Positions 7,632-14,924 of a DNA stretch of 64,000 nucleotides are shown piece after piece. The translations under genes and the position numbers were made by a program. Below the pieces are notes generated by a model. The model searched no databases. It was not told where the DNA came from and worked only from the letters and a program-made list of their open reading frames with translations. Source of the stretch: DASSQJ01 sp963726295 (GTDB lineage: Bacteria; Actinomycetota; Actinomycetes; Actinomycetales; Dermatophilaceae). The DNA lies in the NCBI GenBank assembly GCA_963726295.1, contig CAVSBW010000001.1, positions 558,001 through 622,000 of the forward strand, written 5' to 3'. Within the stretch, counting starts at the first letter, position 1; the number at the start of each line of letters is the position of its first letter.

Positions 7632-8132
7632 ATGGGGCTTCGGCACCACGGACTCGACGGACCCACCTTCCAGATGCGCGAGAAGATCTTCGCGATCGGG
7701 GACGATTTCTGGATCGAGGACACGGACGGCAACAAGGCCTACAAGGTCAACGGCAAGGCGGCGCGGCTTCGGGACACCTTCATCCTCGAGGATGCCCACG
7801 GCAACGAGCTGTCCAAGATCCAGGAGAAGAAGCTCAGCGTCCGCGACAAGATGACCATCGAGAGCGGGTCCTCGAAGGCCACCGTGCACAAGCGCCTGAT
7901 CGGCATCCGCGACCACTACGTCGTCGACGTCGAGGACGGCGAGGGCCTCAAGGCCCACGGCAACATCGTCGATCACGAGTACGAGATCGAGCGCGACGGG
8001 GAGAAGATCGCCGAGGTCTCCAAGAAGTGGTTCCGCGTCCGGGACACGTACGGGGTGCAGCTGGCCCAGGGCCAGGACGTACCGCTCATCCTCGCTGTCA
8101 CGGTGTGTGTCGACCAGATGGCTCGCGGGTAG
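7632..8132 (+). CDS. LURP-one-related / scramblase-like protein
   Basis: A 166-residue protein of the LURP-one-related (Tubby-like) fold. It shows a chain of short beta-hairpins: FQMREKIFAIGDDFWIEDTDGNKAYKVNGKA, LRDTFILEDAHGNELSKIQEKKLSVRDKM, then HGNIVDHEYEIERDGEKIAEVSKKW. This repeated pattern is typical of bacterial members annotated as LURP-one-related. The biochemical role in bacteria is unknown; lipid or membrane association is only a family-level guess. ATG at 7632 follows GAAGGGA. Confidence 0.8.
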   Translation: MGLRHHGLDGPTFQMREKIFAIGDDFWIEDTDGNKAYKVNGKAARLRDTFILEDAHGNELSKIQEKKLSVRDKMTIESGSSKATVHKRLIGIRDHYVVDVEDGEGLKAHGNIVDHEYEIERDGEKIAEVSKKWFRVRDTYGVQLAQGQDVPLILAVTVCVDQMARG

Positions 8133-8172
8133 GCAACCCCGACGGCGCGCACCGCCCGGGAGCGCAGCCGAG

Positions 8173-9267
8173 TCAGGCGTGGCGCAGCGCCCGGTCCAGG
8201 TCGTCCCACAGGTCGTCGACGTCCTCGATGCCGACCGAGAGCCGCACCAGATCCTCGGGCACCCGGTGCGGCTCGTCGGGGTGACGGCGCCGGCGCTCCA
8301 GCATGCTCTCCACCCCACCGAGGCTGGTGGCGTGCACCCAGGTGCGGGTCGCGGCGCACACCCGTTCCGCCGCGCCGGCCCCACCGACGACCTCGACGGC
8401 CACGATGGCACCGGTGCCCGGGTAGCGGACCCGGGTCAGCGCCGGGTGCCCCTCGAGCCGGCGGGCCAGCTCGGCGGCGTTCGCGGTGGCGCGCTCGAGG
8501 CGCACGTGCAGCGTGCGCAGCCCGCGCAGGGCCAGCCACGTCTCCACAGGTCCGGCGATGCCGCCGTGCAGCTGACGGTGTCGCTGGAGCCGGGCCCGCA
8601 GCGTTCGACCGGGCTCGTCGGCCCGGGTGACGAGGATCCCGAGGAGGACGTCGCTGTGACCGGACAGGTACTTCGTGGCGGAGTGCACGACGACGTCGGC
8701 GCCGTGCTCGAGCGGTCGCTGCACGAGGGGGGTCGCGAAGGTGTTGTCCACGACGGAGAGGGCACCGCGGTCGCGGGCCGCGCGGAGCAGGACCGGCAGG
8801 TCGGCGACCTCGAGAAGGGGGTTCGTCGGTGACTCGAGCCACAGCAGGTCGGCACCGTCGACTGCGGCCACGACGGCGGCCGAGTCGGTGACGTCGACCC
8901 GGCGGACGCGGGCGGCGCCCTCGGCCTCGAGCGCGGCCAGGCTCGCCACGACGCCGTTGTAGGCGGCGTCGGCGACGACCACGGTGGCGCCGTGGGGGAC
9001 CAGGGAGAGCGCCGCCGTGACGGCCGCCATCCCCGAAGCGGTGACCAGCCCCTCACCGCCCTCGAGGGAGCCGACGGCCTCCTCGAACGCGGTCCACGTC
9101 GGGTTGCCGGACCGGGCATAGGAGACCGGCCCGTCGGCGTGGTACGTCGAGGTGAGCACGAGCGGGGTCCCCACCTGGCCGCCGGGCGCCGCGGGCTCGC
9201 GGCCGACCGCGACCACCCGGGTCGCGGGCGAGCGTCCGTCCGGGGCGGACGCCGGGTCGTGGCTCAT
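8173..9267 (-). CDS. PLP-dependent transsulfuration enzyme (cystathionine gamma-synthase/lyase family)
   Basis: A 364-residue Cys/Met-metabolism PLP enzyme acting in transsulfuration or sulfhydrylation. Motifs are SYARSGNPTWTAFEEAVGSLEG (substrate and phosphate region), TASGMAAVTAA, LLWLESPTNPLLEVAD, VDNTFATP, and the PLP lysine in VHSATKYLSGHSD (Lys199). Near the C-terminus SLGGVES is kept, but the usual following block is replaced by the basic run MLERRRRHPDEPHR. The ATG at 9267 is divergent from ddl with only 33 bases between starts, and TACCCT sits 6 bases upstream, suggesting a leaderless mRNA. Gamma-synthase, gamma-lyase and sulfhydrylase cannot be separated here. Confidence 0.88.
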   Translation of the reverse strand: MSHDPASAPDGRSPATRVVAVGREPAAPGGQVGTPLVLTSTYHADGPVSYARSGNPTWTAFEEAVGSLEGGEGLVTASGMAAVTAALSLVPHGATVVVADAAYNGVVASLAALEAEGAARVRRVDVTDSAAVVAAVDGADLLWLESPTNPLLEVADLPVLLRAARDRGALSVVDNTFATPLVQRPLEHGADVVVHSATKYLSGHSDVLLGILVTRADEPGRTLRARLQRHRQLHGGIAGPVETWLALRGLRTLHVRLERATANAAELARRLEGHPALTRVRYPGTGAIVAVEVVGGAGAAERVCAATRTWVHATSLGGVESMLERRRRHPDEPHRVPEDLVRLSVGIEDVDDLWDDLDRALRHA

Positions 9268-9273
9268 CCCGGA

Positions 9274-9292
9274 AGGGTACGGCGGCTAGCAT
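9274..9292. promoter_or_regulatory. Back-to-back -10 elements between the transsulfuration gene and ddl
   Basis: On the minus strand TACCCT (9279-9274) lies 6 bases before the ATG at 9267. On the plus strand TAGCAT (9287-9292) lies 8 bases before the ATG at 9301. Neither gene has a ribosome binding site, so both may start transcription at the start codon. The two promoters overlap and should compete. Confidence 0.55.
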
Positions 9293-9300
9293 CACTCGCG

Positions 9301-10425
9301 ATGAGTGACCCCACCCCCGACCGCCGCATCCGTGTCGCCCTCGTGTTCGGGGGCCGGTCCTCCGAGCACGCCGTCTCGTGCGCCACCGCCGCGAGCGTGC
9401 TCGACGCGATGGACCGCGACCGGTACGACGTCGTCCCCGTCGGCATCGCGAAGGACGGCCACTGGGTGCTCGCCCCCGACGACCCGGAGCCGTTGCGGCT
9501 GGCGGCCGGGCACACGCCCGAGGTCGACGGCACCGGGAGCAGCGTCATCGTCCCGACGAGCGCCACCGACCGCACCCTCGTCGTCCACGAGGCCGGGGCG
9601 CCGCCACGGACCCTGGGCGAGGTCGACGTCGTCTTCCCGCTGCTCCACGGTCCCTTCGGTGAGGACGGCACCATCCAGGGCCTCCTCGACCTCGCCGACG
9701 TCCGCTACGTCGGGTCCGGGGTCACTGCCTCGGCCACGATGATGGACAAGCACACGATGAAGGTGCTGCTCGCCGCCGAGGGGCTGCCCGTCGGGCCGTA
9801 CGTCGCCATCACCGACAAGGACTGGCGCCGTGACCCCGCTGCCGCGGCCGAGCGCGTGGGCGCGCTCGGGTGGCCGGTGTTCGTCAAGCCGGCGCGGGCC
9901 GGGTCGAGCATGGGGATCTCGAAGGTCACGGGGCCGCAGGGACTGGTGGCGGCGGTGGAGGAGGCCCGCGCGCACGATCCCAAGGTGATCGTGGAGGCGG
10001 CAGTGGCCGGCCGCGAGATCGAGTGCGGCGTGCTGGAGGGCCGGGGAACCGGGCCGACGCGCACGAGCGTGCCCGGTGAGTGCGTGGTCCTGAAGAACCA
10101 CGACTTCTACGACTTCGATGCCAAGTACCTCTCCGCCGACGACGTGCGCCTGGACGCACCGGCGGACGTGCCGGACGAAGTGGCCGAGCGCATCCGGTCC
10201 ATGGCCGCGCGCGCCTTCGACGCGGCCGGCTGCGAGGGGCTGGCGCGGGTCGACTTCTTCCTCACCGACACCGGCGAGGTCATCCTCAACGAGGTGAACA
10301 CGATGCCCGGCTTCACGCCGAGCTCGATGTTCCCGCGGATGTGGGCCGCCACGGGGATCTCCTACCCGGAGCTCATCGACGAGCTCGTCGCCCTGGCCCT
10401 CGAGCGCCGCACCGGGTTGCGCTGA
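9301..10425 (+). CDS. ddl: D-alanine--D-alanine ligase
   Basis: Ddl joins two D-alanines with ATP to make the dipeptide terminus of peptidoglycan precursors. The protein has 374 residues. Motifs: VALVFGGRSSEHAVSC at the N-terminus, PLLHGPFGEDGTIQGLLD, the ATP-grasp block WPVFVKPARAGSSMGISKV, the AKYL element of the omega loop, and the metal-binding LNEVNTMPGFTPSSMFP. The ATG at 9301 was chosen because homology starts there and a -10-like hexamer is just upstream. In Mycobacterium the orthologous gene follows gpsA; here accessory genes separate them. Confidence 0.96.
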   Translation: MSDPTPDRRIRVALVFGGRSSEHAVSCATAASVLDAMDRDRYDVVPVGIAKDGHWVLAPDDPEPLRLAAGHTPEVDGTGSSVIVPTSATDRTLVVHEAGAPPRTLGEVDVVFPLLHGPFGEDGTIQGLLDLADVRYVGSGVTASATMMDKHTMKVLLAAEGLPVGPYVAITDKDWRRDPAAAAERVGALGWPVFVKPARAGSSMGISKVTGPQGLVAAVEEARAHDPKVIVEAAVAGREIECGVLEGRGTGPTRTSVPGECVVLKNHDFYDFDAKYLSADDVRLDAPADVPDEVAERIRSMAARAFDAAGCEGLARVDFFLTDTGEVILNEVNTMPGFTPSSMFPRMWAATGISYPELIDELVALALERRTGLR

Positions 10426-10429
10426 GCGG

Positions 10430-10849
10430 TCAGCCGCCGTCCGGTGGGGTGTGCGTCACGACCTCCACCGTGATGCCGTGCGGGTCCCGGAAGAACGTCG
10501 CGTAGGCGTGCTCGCCGTACTCGGGAAAGGCCCGCGGAGCGTGCAGCACCTCGGCCTGCTGCGCCATCGCCCACGCATGCGCCCGCTCGACGGCCGACCG
10601 GGAGGGCACGCCGAAGGCCAGGTGCTGCAGACCGACGTCGTGCCGGCCGACGCGGCCGCCCGTGTCGGCGCGGTAGAAGAACAGCTGGGTCCCGGCGGCG
10701 CCGTCGGGACCGTAGTTGAACTGGTCCTCATCGGCGGGGAACCACTCCCGGAAGCCGACGAGAGGGACGAGCCCGTCGTACCAGACCTTGGCACGCGAGA
10801 GGTCGGGGACGCCGATCCCCAGGTGGTCCAGGTGGCCCGGTGTCGTCAT
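10430..10849 (-). CDS. VOC (glyoxalase/bleomycin resistance/dioxygenase) family protein
   Basis: A 139-residue protein with the two beta-alpha-beta-beta-beta modules of the vicinal oxygen chelate fold. It starts HLDHLGIGVPDLSRAKVWYDGLVPL and later has GLQHLAFGVPSR and FFRDPHGITVEVVTH. The metal-ligand candidates are the His of DHLGI, the His of QHLAF and the Glu of TVEVV. ATG at 10849 follows GGAGGGC. It is the last gene of a minus-strand group after the DUF3515 lipoprotein. Substrate unknown. Confidence 0.85.
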   Translation of the reverse strand: MTTPGHLDHLGIGVPDLSRAKVWYDGLVPLVGFREWFPADEDQFNYGPDGAAGTQLFFYRADTGGRVGRHDVGLQHLAFGVPSRSAVERAHAWAMAQQAEVLHAPRAFPEYGEHAYATFFRDPHGITVEVVTHTPPDGG

Positions 10850-10880
10850 GCTGCCCTCCTGTCGTCGGACGTCTCCCCGT

Positions 10881-11354
10881 TCATCGGCACTCCAGGCCGT
10901 TGTCGGGCAGCGTACGTGCGGCCGGCGCGAAGGCGGGCAGCAGCAACGGCTCGGGGGCGTAGGCCGAGGGTACGAGGACCTCGAGTGCCGGGTCGGTTCC
11001 GAACGAGGTGAACCGGGTGCCGTCGGAGAGGGGCTCGGGGATCCAGCCCACCCCGTCGACCTCCACGCACTCGGTGCTCGTCGGGGCGGGCGCGGGGACG
11101 CCACAACGGGCTATGACGGCGGGATCACCCCAGGCCGCGACCGCGGGGGACGACGGGCTGGTGTCGCGGCGGGCCATCCCGGAGACCGTCGCCGGCCACT
11201 GGGCCCCGGCTGCGGCACAGGCCTCGCCGCCACCGGCACCGGGAACGGTCACCTCCACGGCGGAGGAGCAGCCGGACAGCGCGGCGGCGGCGGCGCCGAG
11301 CGCCACCGCCGCCAGGACGACACGGGACGGGGTCAGACGTGGACCACCGTGCAC
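10881..11354 (-). CDS. DUF3515 family lipoprotein
   Basis: A 157-residue predicted lipoprotein. The N-terminus is basic, then a hydrophobic alanine/leucine stretch ends in the lipobox LSGC with Cys29 as the lipidation site. The mature part contains CAAAGAQWP, a WGDPAVIARCGV block and WIPEP, which match the DUF3515 proteins found next to thiL in actinobacteria. Function is unknown. The GTG at 11354 lies inside the preceding Lrp-type gene (22-base overlap), implying coupling. Confidence 0.75.
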   Translation of the reverse strand: MHGGPRLTPSRVVLAAVALGAAAAALSGCSSAVEVTVPGAGGGEACAAAGAQWPATVSGMARRDTSPSSPAVAAWGDPAVIARCGVPAPAPTSTECVEVDGVGWIPEPLSDGTRFTSFGTDPALEVLVPSAYAPEPLLLPAFAPAARTLPDNGLECR

Positions 11355-11566
11355 GTGAGGGTCCGGGTGATGCCGTCGACGTCCTGGATCTTGGCGATGA
11401 CGAGCTTGCCGAGGTCGTCGACGCTGGGCGCCTCGACCCGGGCGATGACGTCGTAGGGGCCGGTGACGTCCTCCGCGAGGACACAGCCCTCGATCCGCGC
11501 GATCTTCTCGGCGACCTCCGCCGCCTGTCCAACGTCGGTCTGGATCAGGATGTAGGCCTGTACCAC
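11333..11566 (-). CDS. Stand-alone Lrp/AsnC ligand-binding (RAM) domain protein
   Basis: A 77-residue protein consisting only of the regulation-of-amino-acid-metabolism domain of Lrp/AsnC regulators: VQAYILIQTDVGQAAEVAEKI, GCVLAEDVTGPYDVIARVEA, LVIAKIQDVDGITRTLTC. There is no helix-turn-helix, so it cannot bind DNA alone. Such proteins may bind small ligands or pair with full-length Lrp proteins; this is family knowledge, not visible here. GTG at 11566 follows GAGGTG. It heads the minus-strand operon and is divergent from thiL. Confidence 0.87.
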   Translation of the reverse strand: MVQAYILIQTDVGQAAEVAEKIARIEGCVLAEDVTGPYDVIARVEAPSVDDLGKLVIAKIQDVDGITRTLTCTVVHV

Positions 11567-11694
11567 TGTGGTGCCACCTCGTCGTCGCAGGGTGGGGCCC
11601 GCAGGCCCCCTGTGCTCGTCGGGCCCGTCGGGGAACGGGCACGGTTCAGACGCTACCGTGCCGGGTGTCCCGACGTCATCGCAGGGAGGTGCCG

Positions 11695-12735
11695 ATGGAG
11701 CGGCTGCGCGACCTCGACGAGGCCGAGCTGTTGGCCCGCGTGCTGCCGCGGTACGCGGCGACCCGGGGCGTGCTCCGCGACCCCGCGCCCGTGGGGCCCG
11801 GGGACGACGCCGCCGTGGTGGCGGCGCCCTCGGGGACGGTCGTGGCGACCACCGACACGATGGTTCGCGGCCGCGACTGGCTCGACGAGTGGTCCAGCGC
11901 CCAGGACGTCGGCCGCAAGGTGGTGGCCCAGAACCTCGCCGACGTCGCCGCCATGGGCGCGGTGCCCACGGCGCTGCTCGTGGCGCTGATGGCCGACCCC
12001 GACACCCCCGTCGACTGGTGCCTCGAGCTCGCCACGGGCATCGCCGCGGCGGCGGCCGAGGCCGGGGCGGAGGTCGTGGGGGGAGACGTGTCCGCCGCCG
12101 GCGCCGGGGAGGTCGTGGTGGCGGTGACCGCCCTGGGCGACCTGCGGGGCCGCGCGCCGGTGCTCCGCTCCGGGGCGCGACCGGGAGACGTCGTCGCCGT
12201 CTGCGGCTCCCTCGGCCTCTCCGGTGGAGGGTTGGCCCTGCTCCGCTCTGGGGAGGGGACCGAGCCCCCGGCCGGCCCCGGGGACCCGCCGCCCGGACCG
12301 CGGGACCGGGCGGTCAGCGGCCTGGTCGCCTACCACCGGGCACCCCAGCCCCCGTTGGGGGCCGGCCCGGTCGCGTCGGACGCGGGCGCCTCGGCGCTCG
12401 TCGACGTGTCCGACGGCCTGGTCACCGACCTCGGCCGGGTCGCACGGGCGAGCGGGGTTCACGTCGACCTCGACGGCCGGGTGCTCGTGGTGCAGTTCGC
12501 GGCCGGCCCGCTGGCGCTGGCGGTCGGCGAGGACGAGGCGCTGCGGCAGGTGCTGTCCGGGGGCGAGGAGCACTCGCTCGTCGCGTGCTTTCCCCCGGAC
12601 GTCGACCTGTCCACGCTGCCCGGGCCTGAGTGGGTGGTCATCGGGACGGTCCGGGAGACGGGCGACCTCGGCGCGGTCGTCACCGTCGACGACGAGGTGC
12701 CCGAGGTCCGGGGGTGGGACCACTTCCGCGGGTGA
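11695..12735 (+). CDS. thiL: Thiamine-monophosphate kinase
   Basis: ThiL phosphorylates thiamine monophosphate to the active cofactor thiamine pyrophosphate. Its 346 residues cover the AIR-synthase-like fold: GPGDDAAVV near residue 32, TTDTMVRGRDW, KVVAQNLADVAAMGA, VGGDVSAAG, and VDVSDGLVTDLGRV in the second domain. A proline-rich segment (about residues 185-205) is a loop insertion. ATG at 11695 has a strong AGGGAGGTG. The gene order ddl ... thiL ... rpmB follows the actinobacterial pattern. A divergent promoter region with the Lrp-type gene precedes it. Confidence 0.93.
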   Translation: MERLRDLDEAELLARVLPRYAATRGVLRDPAPVGPGDDAAVVAAPSGTVVATTDTMVRGRDWLDEWSSAQDVGRKVVAQNLADVAAMGAVPTALLVALMADPDTPVDWCLELATGIAAAAAEAGAEVVGGDVSAAGAGEVVVAVTALGDLRGRAPVLRSGARPGDVVAVCGSLGLSGGGLALLRSGEGTEPPAGPGDPPPGPRDRAVSGLVAYHRAPQPPLGAGPVASDAGASALVDVSDGLVTDLGRVARASGVHVDLDGRVLVVQFAAGPLALAVGEDEALRQVLSGGEEHSLVACFPPDVDLSTLPGPEWVVIGTVRETGDLGAVVTVDDEVPEVRGWDHFRG

Positions 12736-12760
12736 GCGAGCCTTCATCGAGCTAAGGACG

Positions 12761-12811
12761 GGAACCTTCACCGAACGGCGGGTTCGGAGCGCGTCCCTCG
12801 GTGAAGGTTCC
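12761..12811 (+). repeat. 14-bp inverted repeat after thiL
   Basis: GGAACCTTCACCGA (12761-12774) and its exact reverse complement (12798-12811) flank a 23-base loop. It starts 26 bases after the thiL stop and precedes a second, stronger hairpin. It could be a first thiL terminator or a binding site; the long loop is unusual for a terminator. Confidence 0.5.
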
Positions 12812-12842
12812 GGCATCCGGAGAGAAGTGCCGGGGACGGCGA

Positions 12843-12871
12843 ACGGGCGGCCCCACGAGTGGGCCGCCCGT
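12843..12871. terminator. Bidirectional terminator between thiL and rpmB
   Basis: ACGGGCGGCCC (12843-12853) pairs perfectly with GGGCCGCCCGT (12861-12871) over a 7-base loop. It sits between the convergent ends of thiL and rpmB and would work in both directions. No T-run is present. Confidence 0.7.
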
Positions 12872-12893
12872 GCCGGAGCGCGTCAGACCGGGG

Positions 12894-13088
12894 TCAGCGG
12901 GTGACCTTGCCGGCCTTGAGGCAGCTGGTGCAGACGTTCAGCCGCTTCGGGGTCACACCGGCCTCGCCGACGCGGGCCCGGACGCGCTGGATGTTGGGGT
13001 TCCAGCGACGCTTGGTCCGGCGGTGCGAGTGCGAGATGTTGTGCCCGAAGCCGGGGCCCTTGCCGCAGACGTCGCAGTTGGCAGCCAC
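12894..13088 (-). CDS. rpmB: 50S ribosomal protein L28
   Basis: A 64-residue L28. It has NCDVCGKGPGFGHNISHSHRRTKRRWNPNIQ and ends with NVCTSCLKAGKV. The two CxxC pairs mark the zinc-binding (C+) form; many actinobacteria also keep a zinc-free paralogue induced in zinc starvation, which is not in this window. The GTG at 13088 follows AGGAGAAC. It is a single-gene unit divergent from the FakA-like gene. Confidence 0.95.
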   Translation of the reverse strand: MAANCDVCGKGPGFGHNISHSHRRTKRRWNPNIQRVRARVGEAGVTPKRLNVCTSCLKAGKVTR

Positions 13089-13222
13089 GGGTGTTCTCCT
13101 ACGAGTGCGTGATGATGGTCGGTGGTGGCGGCGCCACGGGGGCGCACGCGCAACCGGACAAGAGTAGCCGAGCCCCGGCCGCCGGGCCAAAACGGCTCCG
13201 GGCCGGCGACGGACCCGGCCGA

Positions 13223-13228
13223 TACGCT
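13223..13228 (+). promoter_or_regulatory. -10 element of the FakA-like gene
   Basis: TACGCT lies 7 bases before the GTG at 13236 and no ribosome binding site is present, fitting the leaderless pattern of this window. Confidence 0.45.
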
Positions 13229-13235
13229 GGCCAGC

Positions 13236-14921
13236 GTGCCCGCCGTGTTCACCGCCTCCGACGCCCGGCACTGGGCCCTCCTGACGCGGGCGGCGCTCGC
13301 CGCCCGGCGCACGGAGATCGACGACCTCAACGTCTTCCCCGTGCCAGACGGCGACACCGGCACCAACCTGTACCTCACCTTCGACAGCGCCATCGACGAC
13401 GTCGTCGCCGCCCACGAGGCGGCGGGTGTCCTCGGTGAGGCCACCCTCGTGCAGGAGTGCCGAACGCTGCGGCGCGCCATCCTGCTCGCCGCCCGCGGCA
13501 ACTCCGGCGTCATCGCCAGCCAGATCGTCGGTGGCCTCTGCGACGAGGTCATCGACCACGACGCCGAGGTGGTGGATGCGGCACTGCTCGCCGCGTGCTT
13601 CGAGCGCGGCGCCGCCGCAGCGCGACGCGCGGTCGCCCACCCCCAGGAGGGCACCATCCTGACCGTCGCCGACGCGGGGGCCGCCGCGGCCCGCCGCGCT
13701 GCCGACGAGGGCGGGGGGCTCGGCGAGGTCTGCAGCGCCGCGGTCGACGCCGCGCGGGAGGCGCTCGCCCGGACCCCCGAGCAGCTTCCGGCCCTGGCCC
13801 GGGCCGGGGTCGTCGACGCCGGGGGAGCGGGGTGCGTCCTCATGCTCGAGTCCTTCCACCGGGTCGTCACCGGCAGCTGGACCGGCACCGACGAGGGCCT
13901 GCTCTCGGCAGGGCCCCCACTGCGCCGCCGCGAGGAGTGGCGCACGCCGGGGACCGGCCCGGGGGCGGGCGACGGCGGGGCCGACCCCCTCGACGACGAC
14001 GCCACGCCCGGGCTCGGCCCGGGGTTCGAGGTGATGTACCTGCTGCACGGCTCCACCGCCGAGGCCGTGGGGTCCCTCACGACCACCCTCGACGGACTCG
14101 GCGACTCGCTCCTCGTCGTCGGTGGGCCCGACCTCTGGAACGTCCACGTGCACGTCGACGACGCCGGGGCGGCGGTCGAGGCCGGCATCGCCGCCGGACG
14201 CCCCGAGCGCATCCGCATCACCCACCTGCACAGCCAGGTGGCAGCCCGCCGGGAGCCGGGCGCCGTCGGCGTCGTCGCGTGCGCCCCGGGCCCCGGTGTC
14301 GCCGCCCTCCTCCGGGAGGCCGGGGCGGTGGTCGTGGAGTCGGCCCCGGGGCGCCGCGCGTCGGCGCGCCAGCTGCTGAACGCGGCGTTGGCGACGGGCG
14401 CCAGCGGTGTCCTCATCCTGCCCGGCGACCCGGACACGTCGATGGCCGCCGAGGCCGCCGCCGAGGCCGCCTCCGACGAGGGCCTCGACGCTCACGTCGT
14501 GCCGGCCCGCACGACCGTGCAGGTCCTCGCCGCCCTGGCCGTCCTCGACCCCCAGCGCTCGCTGCATTCCAACGTCGTCTCGATGACCGCCGCCGCCGGG
14601 GCCACCCGGCACGGGGCGGTGACCGTGGCGACGAAGGAGGCGCTCACGTGGGCGGGCGTGTGTCGGCCCGGCGACGTGCTCGGCATCATCGACGGCGACG
14701 TCGCCCTGCTCGGCGCGGACGTCACGGACACCGCTCGCGAAGTCCTGGCGCGGCTGCTCTCCGCCGGTGGTGAGCTCGTGACCCTCGTCGTCGGCGCCGG
14801 CGCCGAGCCCGGGCTCGCCGAGCGGACCGCCGCCGCACTGCTGCGTGACCGGCCCGACATCGAGGTCGTCGTCGTCGACGGCGGGCAGCCGGTCTACCCG
14901 CTGCTCCTCGGGGTGGAGTGA
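13236..14921 (+). CDS. DAK2/FakA-like kinase (YloV family)
   Basis: A 561-residue protein with the architecture of fatty-acid kinase subunit FakA. An N-terminal DAK2 (DhaL-like) ATP-binding domain includes DLNVFPVPDGDTGTNLYLT (about residues 29-47), ILLAARGNSGVIASQI and GVVDAGGAGCVLML; a central EDD-like region and a C-terminal domain follow. In Firmicutes FakA works with a fatty-acid-binding FakB (DegV) partner; no FakB is in this window. The stop is 3 bases from the recG GTG, giving a probable fakA-recG-rsmD operon. Order thiL-rpmB-DAK-recG is typical of actinobacteria. Substrate here is inferred from the family. Confidence 0.88.
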   Translation: MPAVFTASDARHWALLTRAALAARRTEIDDLNVFPVPDGDTGTNLYLTFDSAIDDVVAAHEAAGVLGEATLVQECRTLRRAILLAARGNSGVIASQIVGGLCDEVIDHDAEVVDAALLAACFERGAAAARRAVAHPQEGTILTVADAGAAAARRAADEGGGLGEVCSAAVDAAREALARTPEQLPALARAGVVDAGGAGCVLMLESFHRVVTGSWTGTDEGLLSAGPPLRRREEWRTPGTGPGAGDGGADPLDDDATPGLGPGFEVMYLLHGSTAEAVGSLTTTLDGLGDSLLVVGGPDLWNVHVHVDDAGAAVEAGIAAGRPERIRITHLHSQVAARREPGAVGVVACAPGPGVAALLREAGAVVVESAPGRRASARQLLNAALATGASGVLILPGDPDTSMAAEAAAEAASDEGLDAHVVPARTTVQVLAALAVLDPQRSLHSNVVSMTAAAGATRHGAVTVATKEALTWAGVCRPGDVLGIIDGDVALLGADVTDTAREVLARLLSAGGELVTLVVGAGAEPGLAERTAAALLRDRPDIEVVVVDGGQPVYPLLLGVE

Positions 14922-14924
14922 GGG

